DNA of 64,000 bases from Micromonospora sediminimaris (GTDB lineage Bacteria; Actinomycetota; Actinomycetes; Mycobacteriales; Micromonosporaceae), in the NCBI GenBank assembly GCA_900112325.1, contig FOLJ01000009.1, positions 62,001-126,000 of the forward strand, given 5' to 3'. The notes beneath the pieces were generated by a model that searched no databases, had not been told where the DNA came from, and was given only the letters and a program-made list of their open reading frames with translations. The position numbers and the translations under genes are program-made. Positions 17,831 to 25,876 of the stretch are shown in pieces; position 1 is the first letter of the stretch, and each line of letters begins with the position of its first letter.

Positions 17831-18745
17831 GTGACACTGATCGCAACCGAGTCGTTGACGAAGGTCTACGGCGGCGGAGTCACCGCACTGTCCGATCTGA
17901 CGGTCGCGGTGGAACCAGGGATCGTCGGCCTGGTCGGCGCCAACGGCGCCGGCAAGTCCACTCTGATCAAGCTGCTGCTCGGCCTGCTCACTCCCACCCG
18001 CGGCCGGATACAGGTGCTGGGCCTGGACCCGACCGCCGACACGGCGGCCGTGCGGGCCCGGGTCGGCTACATGCCCGAACACGACTGCCTGCCGCCCGAC
18101 CTTTCCGCCGCCGAACTGGTCACCCATCTGGGGCGGATCAGCGGCCTACCGCGCACGGTCGCCCGGGAACGGGCCTCCGAGGCGCTGCGCCACGTGGGTC
18201 TGCACGAGGAGCGCCACCGGCCGGTGGGCGGCTACTCCACCGGCATGAAGCAGCGGGTCAAGCTCGCTCAGGCGCTGGTGCACGATCCGGACCTGCTGCT
18301 GCTCGACGAGCCCACAAACGGCCTCGACCCGGCCGGGCGGGACGCGATGCTCGCACTGGTGCAGCGGATCGGCACCGAGTTCGGCATCTCCGTGCTGGTC
18401 TGCTCGCACCTGCTCGGTGAGGTCGAGCGGATCTGCGACACCCTGGTCGCCATCGAGGGCGGGCGGCTGCTGCGGGCCGACCACATCGCCGCCATGACCT
18501 CGGCCACCGACGTGCTCGCGGTCGAGGTCAGCGAGGGCACCGAGGCGCTGGCCACCCGGCTGGCCGCGCTCGACCTGCCGGTGGGCCGGGAGGGCAGGCT
18601 GCTGCTGGTGCCGCTGGCCGACGAGCGCACGTACGACCTGATCCTCGGTGCGGTGGCCGAGCTTGACCTGCCCCTGCACCGGCTGGACCAGCGCCGGCAC
18701 CGGGTGGCCGAACTCTTCGCCCGGAGGGAGAACAGCCATGCCTGA
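17831..18745 (+). CDS. ABC-2 type exporter, ATP-binding protein (first of two)
   Basis: A 304-residue ATPase with Walker A GANGAGKST, Q-loop near MPEHD, an atypical signature YSTGMKQRVKLAQAL, Walker B LLLLDEPTNGLD and an H-loop CSHLLGEV. This form is typical of DrrA/CcmA-like export ATPases. It is the first gene of a tightly packed operon (ATPase, permease, ATPase, permease) with each start overlapping the previous stop. The product exported (antibiotic, lipid or peptide) cannot be told from sequence. The permease start at 18738 lies inside its 3' end. Confidence 0.92.
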   Translation: MTLIATESLTKVYGGGVTALSDLTVAVEPGIVGLVGANGAGKSTLIKLLLGLLTPTRGRIQVLGLDPTADTAAVRARVGYMPEHDCLPPDLSAAELVTHLGRISGLPRTVARERASEALRHVGLHEERHRPVGGYSTGMKQRVKLAQALVHDPDLLLLDEPTNGLDPAGRDAMLALVQRIGTEFGISVLVCSHLLGEVERICDTLVAIEGGRLLRADHIAAMTSATDVLAVEVSEGTEALATRLAALDLPVGREGRLLLVPLADERTYDLILGAVAELDLPLHRLDQRRHRVAELFARRENSHA

Positions 18746-19619
18746 GCCGACCGGCGTCATCCACGACATCGGCTACCAGCGCTACACTGGTCCCCGGCTG
18801 GGCCGCCGGCACGTCTTCGGGGCGCTGTACCTGCACGGCGTGCGGACCACCTTCGGGCTGGGGCGCAGCGCCAAAGCCAAGATCTTTCCCTGGTTGGTGG
18901 TCGGCATCGTGCTGCTGGTGGCCGCCGCGGTGACCGCGATCCGTAGCCAGATCGGCGAAGTGATCATGACGTACGCCCAGTTCGCCGACGCGATGAGCTG
19001 GCTGGTCATCTTCTTCGTCGCGGTGGCCGCGCCCGAGCTGGTCTCCCGGGACATGCGCAGCGGTGTCCTGCCGCTGTACTTCTCCCGGCCGCTGCCGCAC
19101 GCCGACTACCCGCTGGCCAAGCTGCTTGCCCTGGTCACCGCGCTTTTCCTGCTGCTCGGCGCGCCACAACTGCTGATGTTCCTCGGCGGTGCCTTCACCG
19201 CCGACGGCATGGGCGCGGTCTGGGACGAACTGCTCGATCTGCTGCCCGGGCTGCTCTACGCCGGGTTGTGGGCGGTGGTCTTCGCCTCGGTCGGTCTGCT
19301 GGTCGCCTCGATGACCGGAAAGCGTGCCTTCGCCGCCGGCGGGATCGTCGCCGTGTTCCTGATGACCACGCCCATCGTCGGCATCCTGTCGGTCCTGCCG
19401 TCGCAGGCGGCTAACCAGCTCGCCGGCATCGCCTCGCCGCCCACCCTGGTGCAGGGCGTCGGCCTCTGGACGATGCGCGACCTGCTGATCACCGAGTCCA
19501 ACACCGCCGACCTCGACCTCGGGGCCTTCGGCCCGGTGTACGCGCTGGCCGCCGCCGCGCTCGTGGCGGGCTGCGTGGCCCTGCTGCTGGCCCGCTACAA
19601 GAAGGTGGCCGCACGATGA
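18738..19619 (+). CDS. ABC-2 type exporter, membrane permease (first of two)
   Basis: This 293-residue integral membrane protein has about six hydrophobic segments (near residues 50-70, 85-105, 125-150, 165-195, 205-230 and 265-285) and the ABC-2 permease family feature ELVSRDMRSGVLPLYFSRPL after the second segment. The ATG at 18738 overlaps the upstream ATPase by 8 nt and has GGAGGGAG in front. It ends with a basic tail. It likely pairs with the ATPase at 17831. Confidence 0.88.
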   Translation: MPEPTGVIHDIGYQRYTGPRLGRRHVFGALYLHGVRTTFGLGRSAKAKIFPWLVVGIVLLVAAAVTAIRSQIGEVIMTYAQFADAMSWLVIFFVAVAAPELVSRDMRSGVLPLYFSRPLPHADYPLAKLLALVTALFLLLGAPQLLMFLGGAFTADGMGAVWDELLDLLPGLLYAGLWAVVFASVGLLVASMTGKRAFAAGGIVAVFLMTTPIVGILSVLPSQAANQLAGIASPPTLVQGVGLWTMRDLLITESNTADLDLGAFGPVYALAAAALVAGCVALLLARYKKVAAR

Positions 19620-20569
19620 CCATGACGAACACCGCACCGGCGGCCACCGCCACCACCACCAGCACCCTTGACCTCGCCGGGGTCTCCCGCTGGTACGGCA
19701 ACGTGGTCGCGGTCAACAACGTGAGCATGAGCCTCGGGCCCGGGGTGACCGGGCTGCTCGGACCAAACGGGGCGGGCAAGACCACCCTGCTGCACATGAT
19801 GGCCGGCTTCCTCACCCCGTCCCGGGGGCAGGTGACCCTGGACGGCCGTCCCACCTGGCGCAACCCGGAGGTCTACCGGCGACTCGGCCTGGTCAGCGAG
19901 CGGGAGGCGGTGCACAGCTTCCTCACCGCGTACGAGTTCGTGCTGGCCACCGCGAAGCTGCACAAGCTGCCGGATCCGCAGGCCGCCGCCCGCCGCGCCA
20001 TCGACCTGGTGGAGATGGCCGACGCCCAGGACCGCCGCATCGGCACGTACTCCAAGGGCATGCGGCAGCGCACCCGGGTGGCGGCGGCGCTGGTGCACGA
20101 CCCGCAGGTGCTGCTGCTCGACGAGCCGTTCAACGGCATGGACCCGCGCCAGCGGTTGCACATGATGGAGCTGCTGCACTCTCTCGGCGACGCGGGCCGG
20201 ACGATCCTGTTCAGCTCGCACATCCTGGAGGAGGTCGAGCAGGTCTCCGGCACGGTGCAGGTGATGGTCGCCGGTCGCCTTGCCGCCTCTGGCGACTTCC
20301 GGACTATCCGGCGGCTGATGACCAACCGGCCGCACGTCTTCGCCATCCGCTCCACCGACGACCGGGCGCTGGCCGTCGCGTTGATGGCCGAGTCGTCGGT
20401 CAGCGGGGTCGAGCTGGGCCGCGAGGGCCTGACCGTACGCGCCGGTGACTACGGCGCCTTCACCCGGATGCTGCCGAAGGTCGCCCTGGCCCGGGGCGTA
20501 CGGGTCCAGCAACTGGTACCCGAGGACGAGTCCCTGGAGAGTGTCTTCTCCTACCTGGTGGAGGCCTGA
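19616..20569 (+). CDS. ABC-2 type exporter, ATP-binding protein (second of two)
   Basis: A 317-residue ATPase with Walker A GPNGAGKTT, signature YSKGMRQRTRVAAAL, Walker B VLLLDEPFNGMD and an H-loop SSHILEEV. A Thr/Ala-rich N-terminal stretch of about 15 residues precedes the domain. Its ATG overlaps the upstream permease stop as ATGA, and its own stop shares one base with the next ATG. The operon thus encodes two ATPase-permease pairs, which could form one asymmetric exporter or two related ones. Confidence 0.92.
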   Translation: MTMTNTAPAATATTTSTLDLAGVSRWYGNVVAVNNVSMSLGPGVTGLLGPNGAGKTTLLHMMAGFLTPSRGQVTLDGRPTWRNPEVYRRLGLVSEREAVHSFLTAYEFVLATAKLHKLPDPQAAARRAIDLVEMADAQDRRIGTYSKGMRQRTRVAAALVHDPQVLLLDEPFNGMDPRQRLHMMELLHSLGDAGRTILFSSHILEEVEQVSGTVQVMVAGRLAASGDFRTIRRLMTNRPHVFAIRSTDDRALAVALMAESSVSGVELGREGLTVRAGDYGAFTRMLPKVALARGVRVQQLVPEDESLESVFSYLVEA

Positions 20570-21279
20570 TGTCCACTGTCTCCTGGATCACGATGCGCGG
20601 CCTGTTCGGGCGTCGCCGATTCCTGCTGCTGCTTCCGCTGCCGATACTCCTGGTCGGGCTGGCGGTGCTCTCCCGGGCGCTCGGGGTGACTCCCGCCGAC
20701 TGGGGGCCGCCGGTGCTGGTCGGCCTCGGGCTGGCCGTGGTGCTGCCGGTGGTCGCCCTGATCGTCGGCACCGGCGTGCTCGGGGCCGAGATCGACGACG
20801 GCACGGTGGTGCACGTGCTCACCACGCCACTGCCGCGCTGGCAGATCGTGCTGCCCAAGCTGGCCGTCGCGGCCGGGGCCACCGCGGTCACCGTCGCGGT
20901 CCCGCTGTTCGCGGCGGGCCTGCTGGCCGACTCGGTACGCCTCGGCGCGGCGCTCGCCGTCGCCGCGTCGGTAGGTGCGCTGGCCTACACCGCGCTGTTC
21001 GTGGCGGCCAGCCTGCTCACCCGGCGACCGGTGCTGCTCGGCCTGGTCTACGTGCTGATCTGGGAAGGGCTGCTCAGCAACGTGGTCACCGGCACCCGGG
21101 TGCTGTCGATCCAGCACTACGTGATCGCCCTGGCCGACCGGCTCGCCCCGACCAACCTGCTCAGCACCACGGTCTCCGTGTCGGTGGCGGCGGTGATGAC
21201 CGCGCTGATCATCATCGCCGCCACCTTCCTCTCCATCGACCGCCTACGCTCCTTCTCGGTGGCCGGCGAAACCAGCTGA
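20569..21279 (+). CDS. ABC-2 type exporter, membrane permease (second of two)
   Basis: This 236-residue protein has about six hydrophobic segments and the ABC-2 family feature GAEIDDGTVVHVLTTPLPR between the second and third. Its start (TGATG) overlaps the ATPase stop by one base, so it is translationally coupled. It is the last gene of the operon, and the tandem hairpins at 21301-21361 follow. It is unrelated in sequence to the first permease except for the shared topology, which fits a heteromeric transporter. Confidence 0.88.
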   Translation: MSTVSWITMRGLFGRRRFLLLLPLPILLVGLAVLSRALGVTPADWGPPVLVGLGLAVVLPVVALIVGTGVLGAEIDDGTVVHVLTTPLPRWQIVLPKLAVAAGATAVTVAVPLFAAGLLADSVRLGAALAVAASVGALAYTALFVAASLLTRRPVLLGLVYVLIWEGLLSNVVTGTRVLSIQHYVIALADRLAPTNLLSTTVSVSVAAVMTALIIIAATFLSIDRLRSFSVAGETS

Positions 21280-21300
21280 CCCACCTCTAGGCGGGTGTCG

Positions 21301-21361
21301 GGAGGCAGCACTTTCGGGGGAAGTGCTGCCTCCCCGGCTGTTGAGGCAGCACTTCCCCCGA
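21301..21361. terminator. Bidirectional terminator with two mutually exclusive hairpins
   Basis: The word GAGGCAGCACTT occurs at 21302 and again at 21343, and its complement AAGTGCTGCCTC lies between them. The middle segment can pair with the left copy (21301-21313 with 21321-21333, 13 bp) or with the right copy (21314-21332 with 21343-21361, a perfect 19 bp). It sits between the convergent ABC permease and valS genes. Confidence 0.75.
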
Positions 21362-21376
21362 TGTTGCACGGCATCC

Positions 21377-23941
21377 TCAGAAGGCGCAGGCGATGACCAG
21401 GGTCGGGGTGCGGTCGGGGAGCAGGTCGAGCTTGCCGATGCGGCCGGCGGCGCGTAGGTCGTCGATTACCAGCGTGAGCTGGTCGAGTACGGCGGCCGGG
21501 CCGAGCGCCTCGGCCAACGGCACCTCCGCCTTCATCGACAGCTTCCGTTCCGACTTGGCCCGGCGGACCTGCCCCAGCGCGTCGGCGGCGAGCCGCAGCA
21601 GGTGCGGGTCACCTTCGCCCTGGATCGCCCGGCCCACCTCGTACGTGGTCGGCCACGGCGCGCGGTGCACCGAACCGTACCGCCACCACGACCAGACCTC
21701 CTCGGTCGCGTACGGCAGGACCGGGGCGAAGAGCCGCAGCTGTACCGACAGTGCGGTGGCCAGCGCCGCCCGGGCCGAGTCGGCCCCGGCTCCGCTGCCG
21801 TAGGCGCGTTCCTTCACCAACTCGATGTAGTCGTCGCAGAACCGCCAGAAGAACGACTCGGTGGCCTGGAGTGCGGCCGTGTGGTCGTACCCCTCGAACG
21901 CTGTTGTCGCGGTGGCCACCACCTCGGACAGTTCGGCGAGCATGGCCCGGTCGAGCGGTTCGGTCGCGGGTGCGCGCAGCGCGTCGGCGGCGCCCAGCCC
22001 GAGCGCGAACTTCGACGCGTTGAGCAGCTTGGTGGCCAACCGCCGGCCGATCCGGATCTGGGCCGGGTCGAAGGCCAGGTCGGTGCCGGGCTTGCCGCTG
22101 GCCGACCAGTACCGCACCGCGTCCGAGCCGTGCTGTTCCAGCAGCGCCATCGGGGTCACCACGTTCCCCTTGGACTTCGACATCTTCTTGCGGTCCGGGT
22201 CGAGGATCCAGCCGGACAGCTCCGTCGTGCGCCAGGGCAGCACACCGTGCTCCAGATGCGACCGGACCACTGTGGCGAACAGCCAGGTGCGGATGATGTC
22301 GTGCCCCTGCGGGCGCAGGTCCATCGGGAAGACCCGCCGGTACAGATCCGGGTCCCGTTCCCAGCCGCCGACGATCTGCGGAGTCAGCGACGAGGTGGCC
22401 CAGGTGTCCAGCACGTCCGGGTCGCCGATGAAACCGCCCGGCACGCCGCGCTGCGACTCGTCGTACCCCGATGGAGTGTCCTCGGACGGGTCGATCGGCA
22501 GCGCGGACTCCTCCGGCGTGAGAGGCTGGGTCCAGTCCGGTTCGCCAGCGTCGTCGAGCCGGTACCACACCGGCACCGGCACCCCGAAGTAGCGCTGCCG
22601 GCTGACCAGCCAGTCGCCGGTCAGGCCACCCACCCAGTGTTCGTAGCGGTGTCGCATGTGCTCCGGCACCCAGCGCAGCTCCCGCCCGCGTGCCAGCAGT
22701 TCCTCCCGCAGACCTGTGTCGCGGCCACCGTTGCGCAGATACCACTGCCGGGTCGAGACGATCTCCAGGGGCCGGTCGCCCCGCTCGTAGAACTTCACCG
22801 GGTGGGTGATCGGGCGCGGCTCGCCGACCAGGTCATCCGCCTCGGCCAGCTGCTCCACAACGGTCCGTCGGGCGCCGTTCACCGTCTGCCCGGCCAGCGC
22901 CGCGTACGGCTGCGCGGGCACCCCGGCCGGCGGCTCCGGCAACAGCCGGCCGTCCCGGCCGACGACGACCCGGGTGTCCAGGGCCAGTTCCCGCCACCAG
23001 GTCACGTCGGTCAGGTCACCGAAGGTGCAGACCATCGCGATGCCGGTGCCCTTGGCCGGGTCCGCCAGCGGATGCGCGCGCACCGGCACCTCCACCCCGA
23101 ACACGGGGGTACGCACAGTCGTGCCGACCAGGTCCGCGTACCGCTCGTCGTCGGGGTGGCAGACCAGCGCGACGCAGGCCGGCAGCAGCTCCGGCCGGGT
23201 GGTGTCGATCAGCACCGCCCGCCCGCCCGGTCCGTGGAAGCGCAACCGGTGGTACGCGCCGGGGCGTTCCCGGTCCTCCAGTTCGGCCTGCGCCACGGCG
23301 GTGGCGAAACCGACGTCCCACAGCGTCGGCGCCTCGGCCTGGTACGCCTCGCCCCGGGCCAGGTTGCGCAGGAAGGCCCGCTGGGAGGTGGCCCGGGCCA
23401 CCGGCCCGATTGTGGTGTACATCAACGACCAGTCCACCGACAGGCCGAGCCGCCGCCACAACGCCTCGAAGACCTGCTCGTCGGCGACGGTCAACCGTTC
23501 GCACAGCTCGATGAAGTTACGCCGGGAGATCGGGGTCGGGTTCTTCCGGGCGGCGTCGTTCACCGGTTCGGTCGGTGGTGCCCAGTCCGGGTCGTACGGC
23601 AGCGAGGGGTCACATCGCACCCCGTACACGTTCTGCACCCGACGTTCGGTGGGCAGGCCGTTGTCGTCCCAGCCGATTGGGTAGAAGACCGTCCGGCCGC
23701 GCATCCGCTGGAACCGGGCGATCAGGTCGGTGTGCGTGTACGAGAAGACGTGCCCCATGTGCAGCTCGCCCGATACGGTCGGCGGCGGGGTGTCGATCGC
23801 GTATACGTCGGACCGCTGCCTGCTGCGGTCGAACGCGTACGTGCCCTCCTCCTGCCAGCGGCGCGACCAGGTCTCCTCGAGCCCGTCCAGAGTCGGACGC
23901 TCGGGGACGCCGGTGCGGGCCGTCCTCGCCGTATCAGTCAT
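21377..23941 (-). CDS. valS: Valyl-tRNA synthetase (short type without the C-terminal coiled coil)
   Basis: This class I synthetase charges tRNA-Val. The 854 residues include the HIGH-type motif HMGH (61-64), the editing CP1 insertion (about 200-380), KMSKS (586-590) and an anticodon-binding domain. Compared with the ~950-residue E. coli enzyme it lacks the C-terminal coiled-coil arm and ends at IACAF; the layout, with NPTPISRRNF and YTTIGPVARATSQRAF, resembles the archaeal-like group found in some actinobacteria. TACGAT lies 6 nt before the ATG with no ribosome site, so the message is probably leaderless. Whether the genome has another valS cannot be seen here. Confidence 0.95.
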   Translation of the reverse strand: MTDTARTARTGVPERPTLDGLEETWSRRWQEEGTYAFDRSRQRSDVYAIDTPPPTVSGELHMGHVFSYTHTDLIARFQRMRGRTVFYPIGWDDNGLPTERRVQNVYGVRCDPSLPYDPDWAPPTEPVNDAARKNPTPISRRNFIELCERLTVADEQVFEALWRRLGLSVDWSLMYTTIGPVARATSQRAFLRNLARGEAYQAEAPTLWDVGFATAVAQAELEDRERPGAYHRLRFHGPGGRAVLIDTTRPELLPACVALVCHPDDERYADLVGTTVRTPVFGVEVPVRAHPLADPAKGTGIAMVCTFGDLTDVTWWRELALDTRVVVGRDGRLLPEPPAGVPAQPYAALAGQTVNGARRTVVEQLAEADDLVGEPRPITHPVKFYERGDRPLEIVSTRQWYLRNGGRDTGLREELLARGRELRWVPEHMRHRYEHWVGGLTGDWLVSRQRYFGVPVPVWYRLDDAGEPDWTQPLTPEESALPIDPSEDTPSGYDESQRGVPGGFIGDPDVLDTWATSSLTPQIVGGWERDPDLYRRVFPMDLRPQGHDIIRTWLFATVVRSHLEHGVLPWRTTELSGWILDPDRKKMSKSKGNVVTPMALLEQHGSDAVRYWSASGKPGTDLAFDPAQIRIGRRLATKLLNASKFALGLGAADALRAPATEPLDRAMLAELSEVVATATTAFEGYDHTAALQATESFFWRFCDDYIELVKERAYGSGAGADSARAALATALSVQLRLFAPVLPYATEEVWSWWRYGSVHRAPWPTTYEVGRAIQGEGDPHLLRLAADALGQVRRAKSERKLSMKAEVPLAEALGPAAVLDQLTLVIDDLRAAGRIGKLDLLPDRTPTLVIACAF

Positions 23942-23947
23942 CCGTAG

Positions 23948-23953
23948 ATCGTA
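23948..23953 (-). promoter_or_regulatory. Leaderless -10 box of valS
   Basis: On the minus strand TACGAT ends 6 nt before the valS ATG and no Shine-Dalgarno is present. Confidence 0.5.
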
Positions 23954-23998
23954 GGCACCGGGACCGTGACGGGCACGCCATTACCTGATCACCAACGG

Positions 23999-25876
23999 TC
24001 AGAGCAGCGAGTCGCGCCACTGGCGGTGCAGGTCGGCGTACCGGCCCCCGCCGACGATCAGTTCGGCCGGCGGCCCGTCCTCGACGATCCGGCCCCGGTC
24101 GAGGACCAGGACCCGGTCGGCGGTCTCCACCGTCGAGAGCCGGTGCGCGATCACCAGCGCGGTCCGGTCCCGCAGGATGCTGCCGAGCGCCTGCTGCACC
24201 AGACGTTCGGTCGGCACGTCCAGCGACGAGGTGGCCTCGTCGAGGATCAGCACCGCCGGGTCGGCCAGGAACGCCCGGGCGAAGGCGACCAACTGCCGCT
24301 GCCCGGCGGAGAGCCGACCACCGCGCCGGTGGACCTCGGTCGCGTACCCGTCAGGCAGCGCCGAGATGAAGTCGTGCGCGCCGATCGCCCGGGCAGCGGC
24401 CTCGACGGCGGCGTCGTCGGCGTCCGGGCGACCGAACCGGATGTTGTCCGCGACGGTGCCGCCGTACAGGTGCGTCTCCTGGGTGACCAGCACCATCGCC
24501 CGACGCAGCTCCGCGTCGGCCACCTCGCGCAGGTCCACGCCGCCGAGAGTGACCGTGCCGCTGTCCGGGTCGTGGAACCGGGCGAGCAGCTTGGCGACGG
24601 TGGACTTGCCGGCGCCGGTCGGCCCGATCAGGGCCACGGTCTGCCCGGCCGGGATGGCGAGGTCCAGCTCGGTGAGGATCGGTGAGTCCGGGCGGTACCC
24701 GAACGACACCCCGTGGAAGCGGACCGCGCCGCGGGCCGGGCCGTCGGGCAGTGGCACGGGCCGGGTCGGTTCGGCGACCGAGGGCCGCTCGTCGAGCACC
24801 CCGGCGAGCTTCTCCAGCCCTGCCGTCGCCGACTGGAGCGAGTTGTAGAACTGGCTCAGCTCCTGCATCGGTTCGAAGAACCGGCGCAGGTAGAGCAGGA
24901 AGGCCGCGAGCACACCGACCCCGGTGTCGCCGCCCAGCACCCGGGCGCCGCCGTAGCAGAGCACCACCGCGACCGTGACGTTGCCGATCAGCTTGATGCC
25001 CGGTGAGTACGTCGCGATCAGGTGGAAGGCGTGCCGACTGGACCGACGGTAGTCGTCGTTGACCGAGTCGAAGATGTGTTGGTTGCGCGCCTGCCGGCGG
25101 TACGCCTGAACCGCCCGGATGCCCCGCATCGACTCGACGAAATGGACGATGACCAGTGCCATCGCCTCCCGGGTACGGCGATAGGCGGAGGCCGAGGCGC
25201 GGGCGAACCAGCGGGACAGCCAGAACAGCAGCGGGAAGGCGAGCAAAGTCACCGAGGCCAGCGGCAGGTCCAGCCAGAGCAGGATGCCGGCCACCGAGAC
25301 GATCGTCAGGGCGGCCATCACCAGGCTCTCGACACCCCCGTCGACCAGCTCGGCGATCGAGTCGATGTCACTGGTCAGGCGCGAGATCATCCGCCCTGAC
25401 GTGTATCGCTCGTGGAAAGCCACCGGCAGGTGCAGGAAGTGTGCGTACACCCGGCGGCGCAGGTCGAGCAGGACGGCCTGGCCGATGCGGGCGGAGATGG
25501 TGAGGAAGCCACGCCGGGCCGCGTACTCGATGCCGGCCGCGGCGGCGAACGACACGGCCACGGCGATCAACGGGCCGGGCTCGCCGGCCCGGAGCGGCTC
25601 GATCGCCCGGTCGATGCCGAGCATGACCAGGTACGGCCCGGACATGGCCGCGGCGTTCTGGGTCAACAGCAGCGCGACCGCCGTGCCCAGCCGGGCCCGG
25701 TGCGGGCGCAGCACGTCCGCCAGCAGCGCCCGGCTGCGGGCCCGGAGCCGGGCCACCGCCGCCGGATCGCTGTCCTCGGCGAGGCTGCGGTCGGCGTTCG
25801 GGTCCGGTGCCACCCCCCGCCAGTGCGCCGGGTCCGCCTCGGGCGGTGGCTCCGGCACGGCCGACGCGGCGGTCAC
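23999..25876 (-). CDS. Heterodimeric ABC exporter subunit with consensus Walker B glutamate
   Basis: A 625-residue half-transporter (six transmembrane segments, then an ATPase) of the multidrug/lipid exporter family. The ATPase has Walker A GPTGAGKST, a signature that reads LSAGQ rather than LSGGQ, and Walker B ILILDEATSSLD-type sequence (VLILDEATSSLD) with the catalytic glutamate. The start is a GTG that overlaps the upstream subunit's TGA (GTGA), so the pair is translationally coupled. An unrelated open frame continues further upstream but is only the antisense-like shadow of the partner gene. Together with the partner it makes a TmrAB/BmrCD-like asymmetric exporter; the substrate is unknown. 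Confidence 0.92.
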   Translation of the reverse strand: MTAASAVPEPPPEADPAHWRGVAPDPNADRSLAEDSDPAAVARLRARSRALLADVLRPHRARLGTAVALLLTQNAAAMSGPYLVMLGIDRAIEPLRAGEPGPLIAVAVSFAAAAGIEYAARRGFLTISARIGQAVLLDLRRRVYAHFLHLPVAFHERYTSGRMISRLTSDIDSIAELVDGGVESLVMAALTIVSVAGILLWLDLPLASVTLLAFPLLFWLSRWFARASASAYRRTREAMALVIVHFVESMRGIRAVQAYRRQARNQHIFDSVNDDYRRSSRHAFHLIATYSPGIKLIGNVTVAVVLCYGGARVLGGDTGVGVLAAFLLYLRRFFEPMQELSQFYNSLQSATAGLEKLAGVLDERPSVAEPTRPVPLPDGPARGAVRFHGVSFGYRPDSPILTELDLAIPAGQTVALIGPTGAGKSTVAKLLARFHDPDSGTVTLGGVDLREVADAELRRAMVLVTQETHLYGGTVADNIRFGRPDADDAAVEAAARAIGAHDFISALPDGYATEVHRRGGRLSAGQRQLVAFARAFLADPAVLILDEATSSLDVPTERLVQQALGSILRDRTALVIAHRLSTVETADRVLVLDRGRIVEDGPPAELIVGGGRYADLHRQWRDSLL

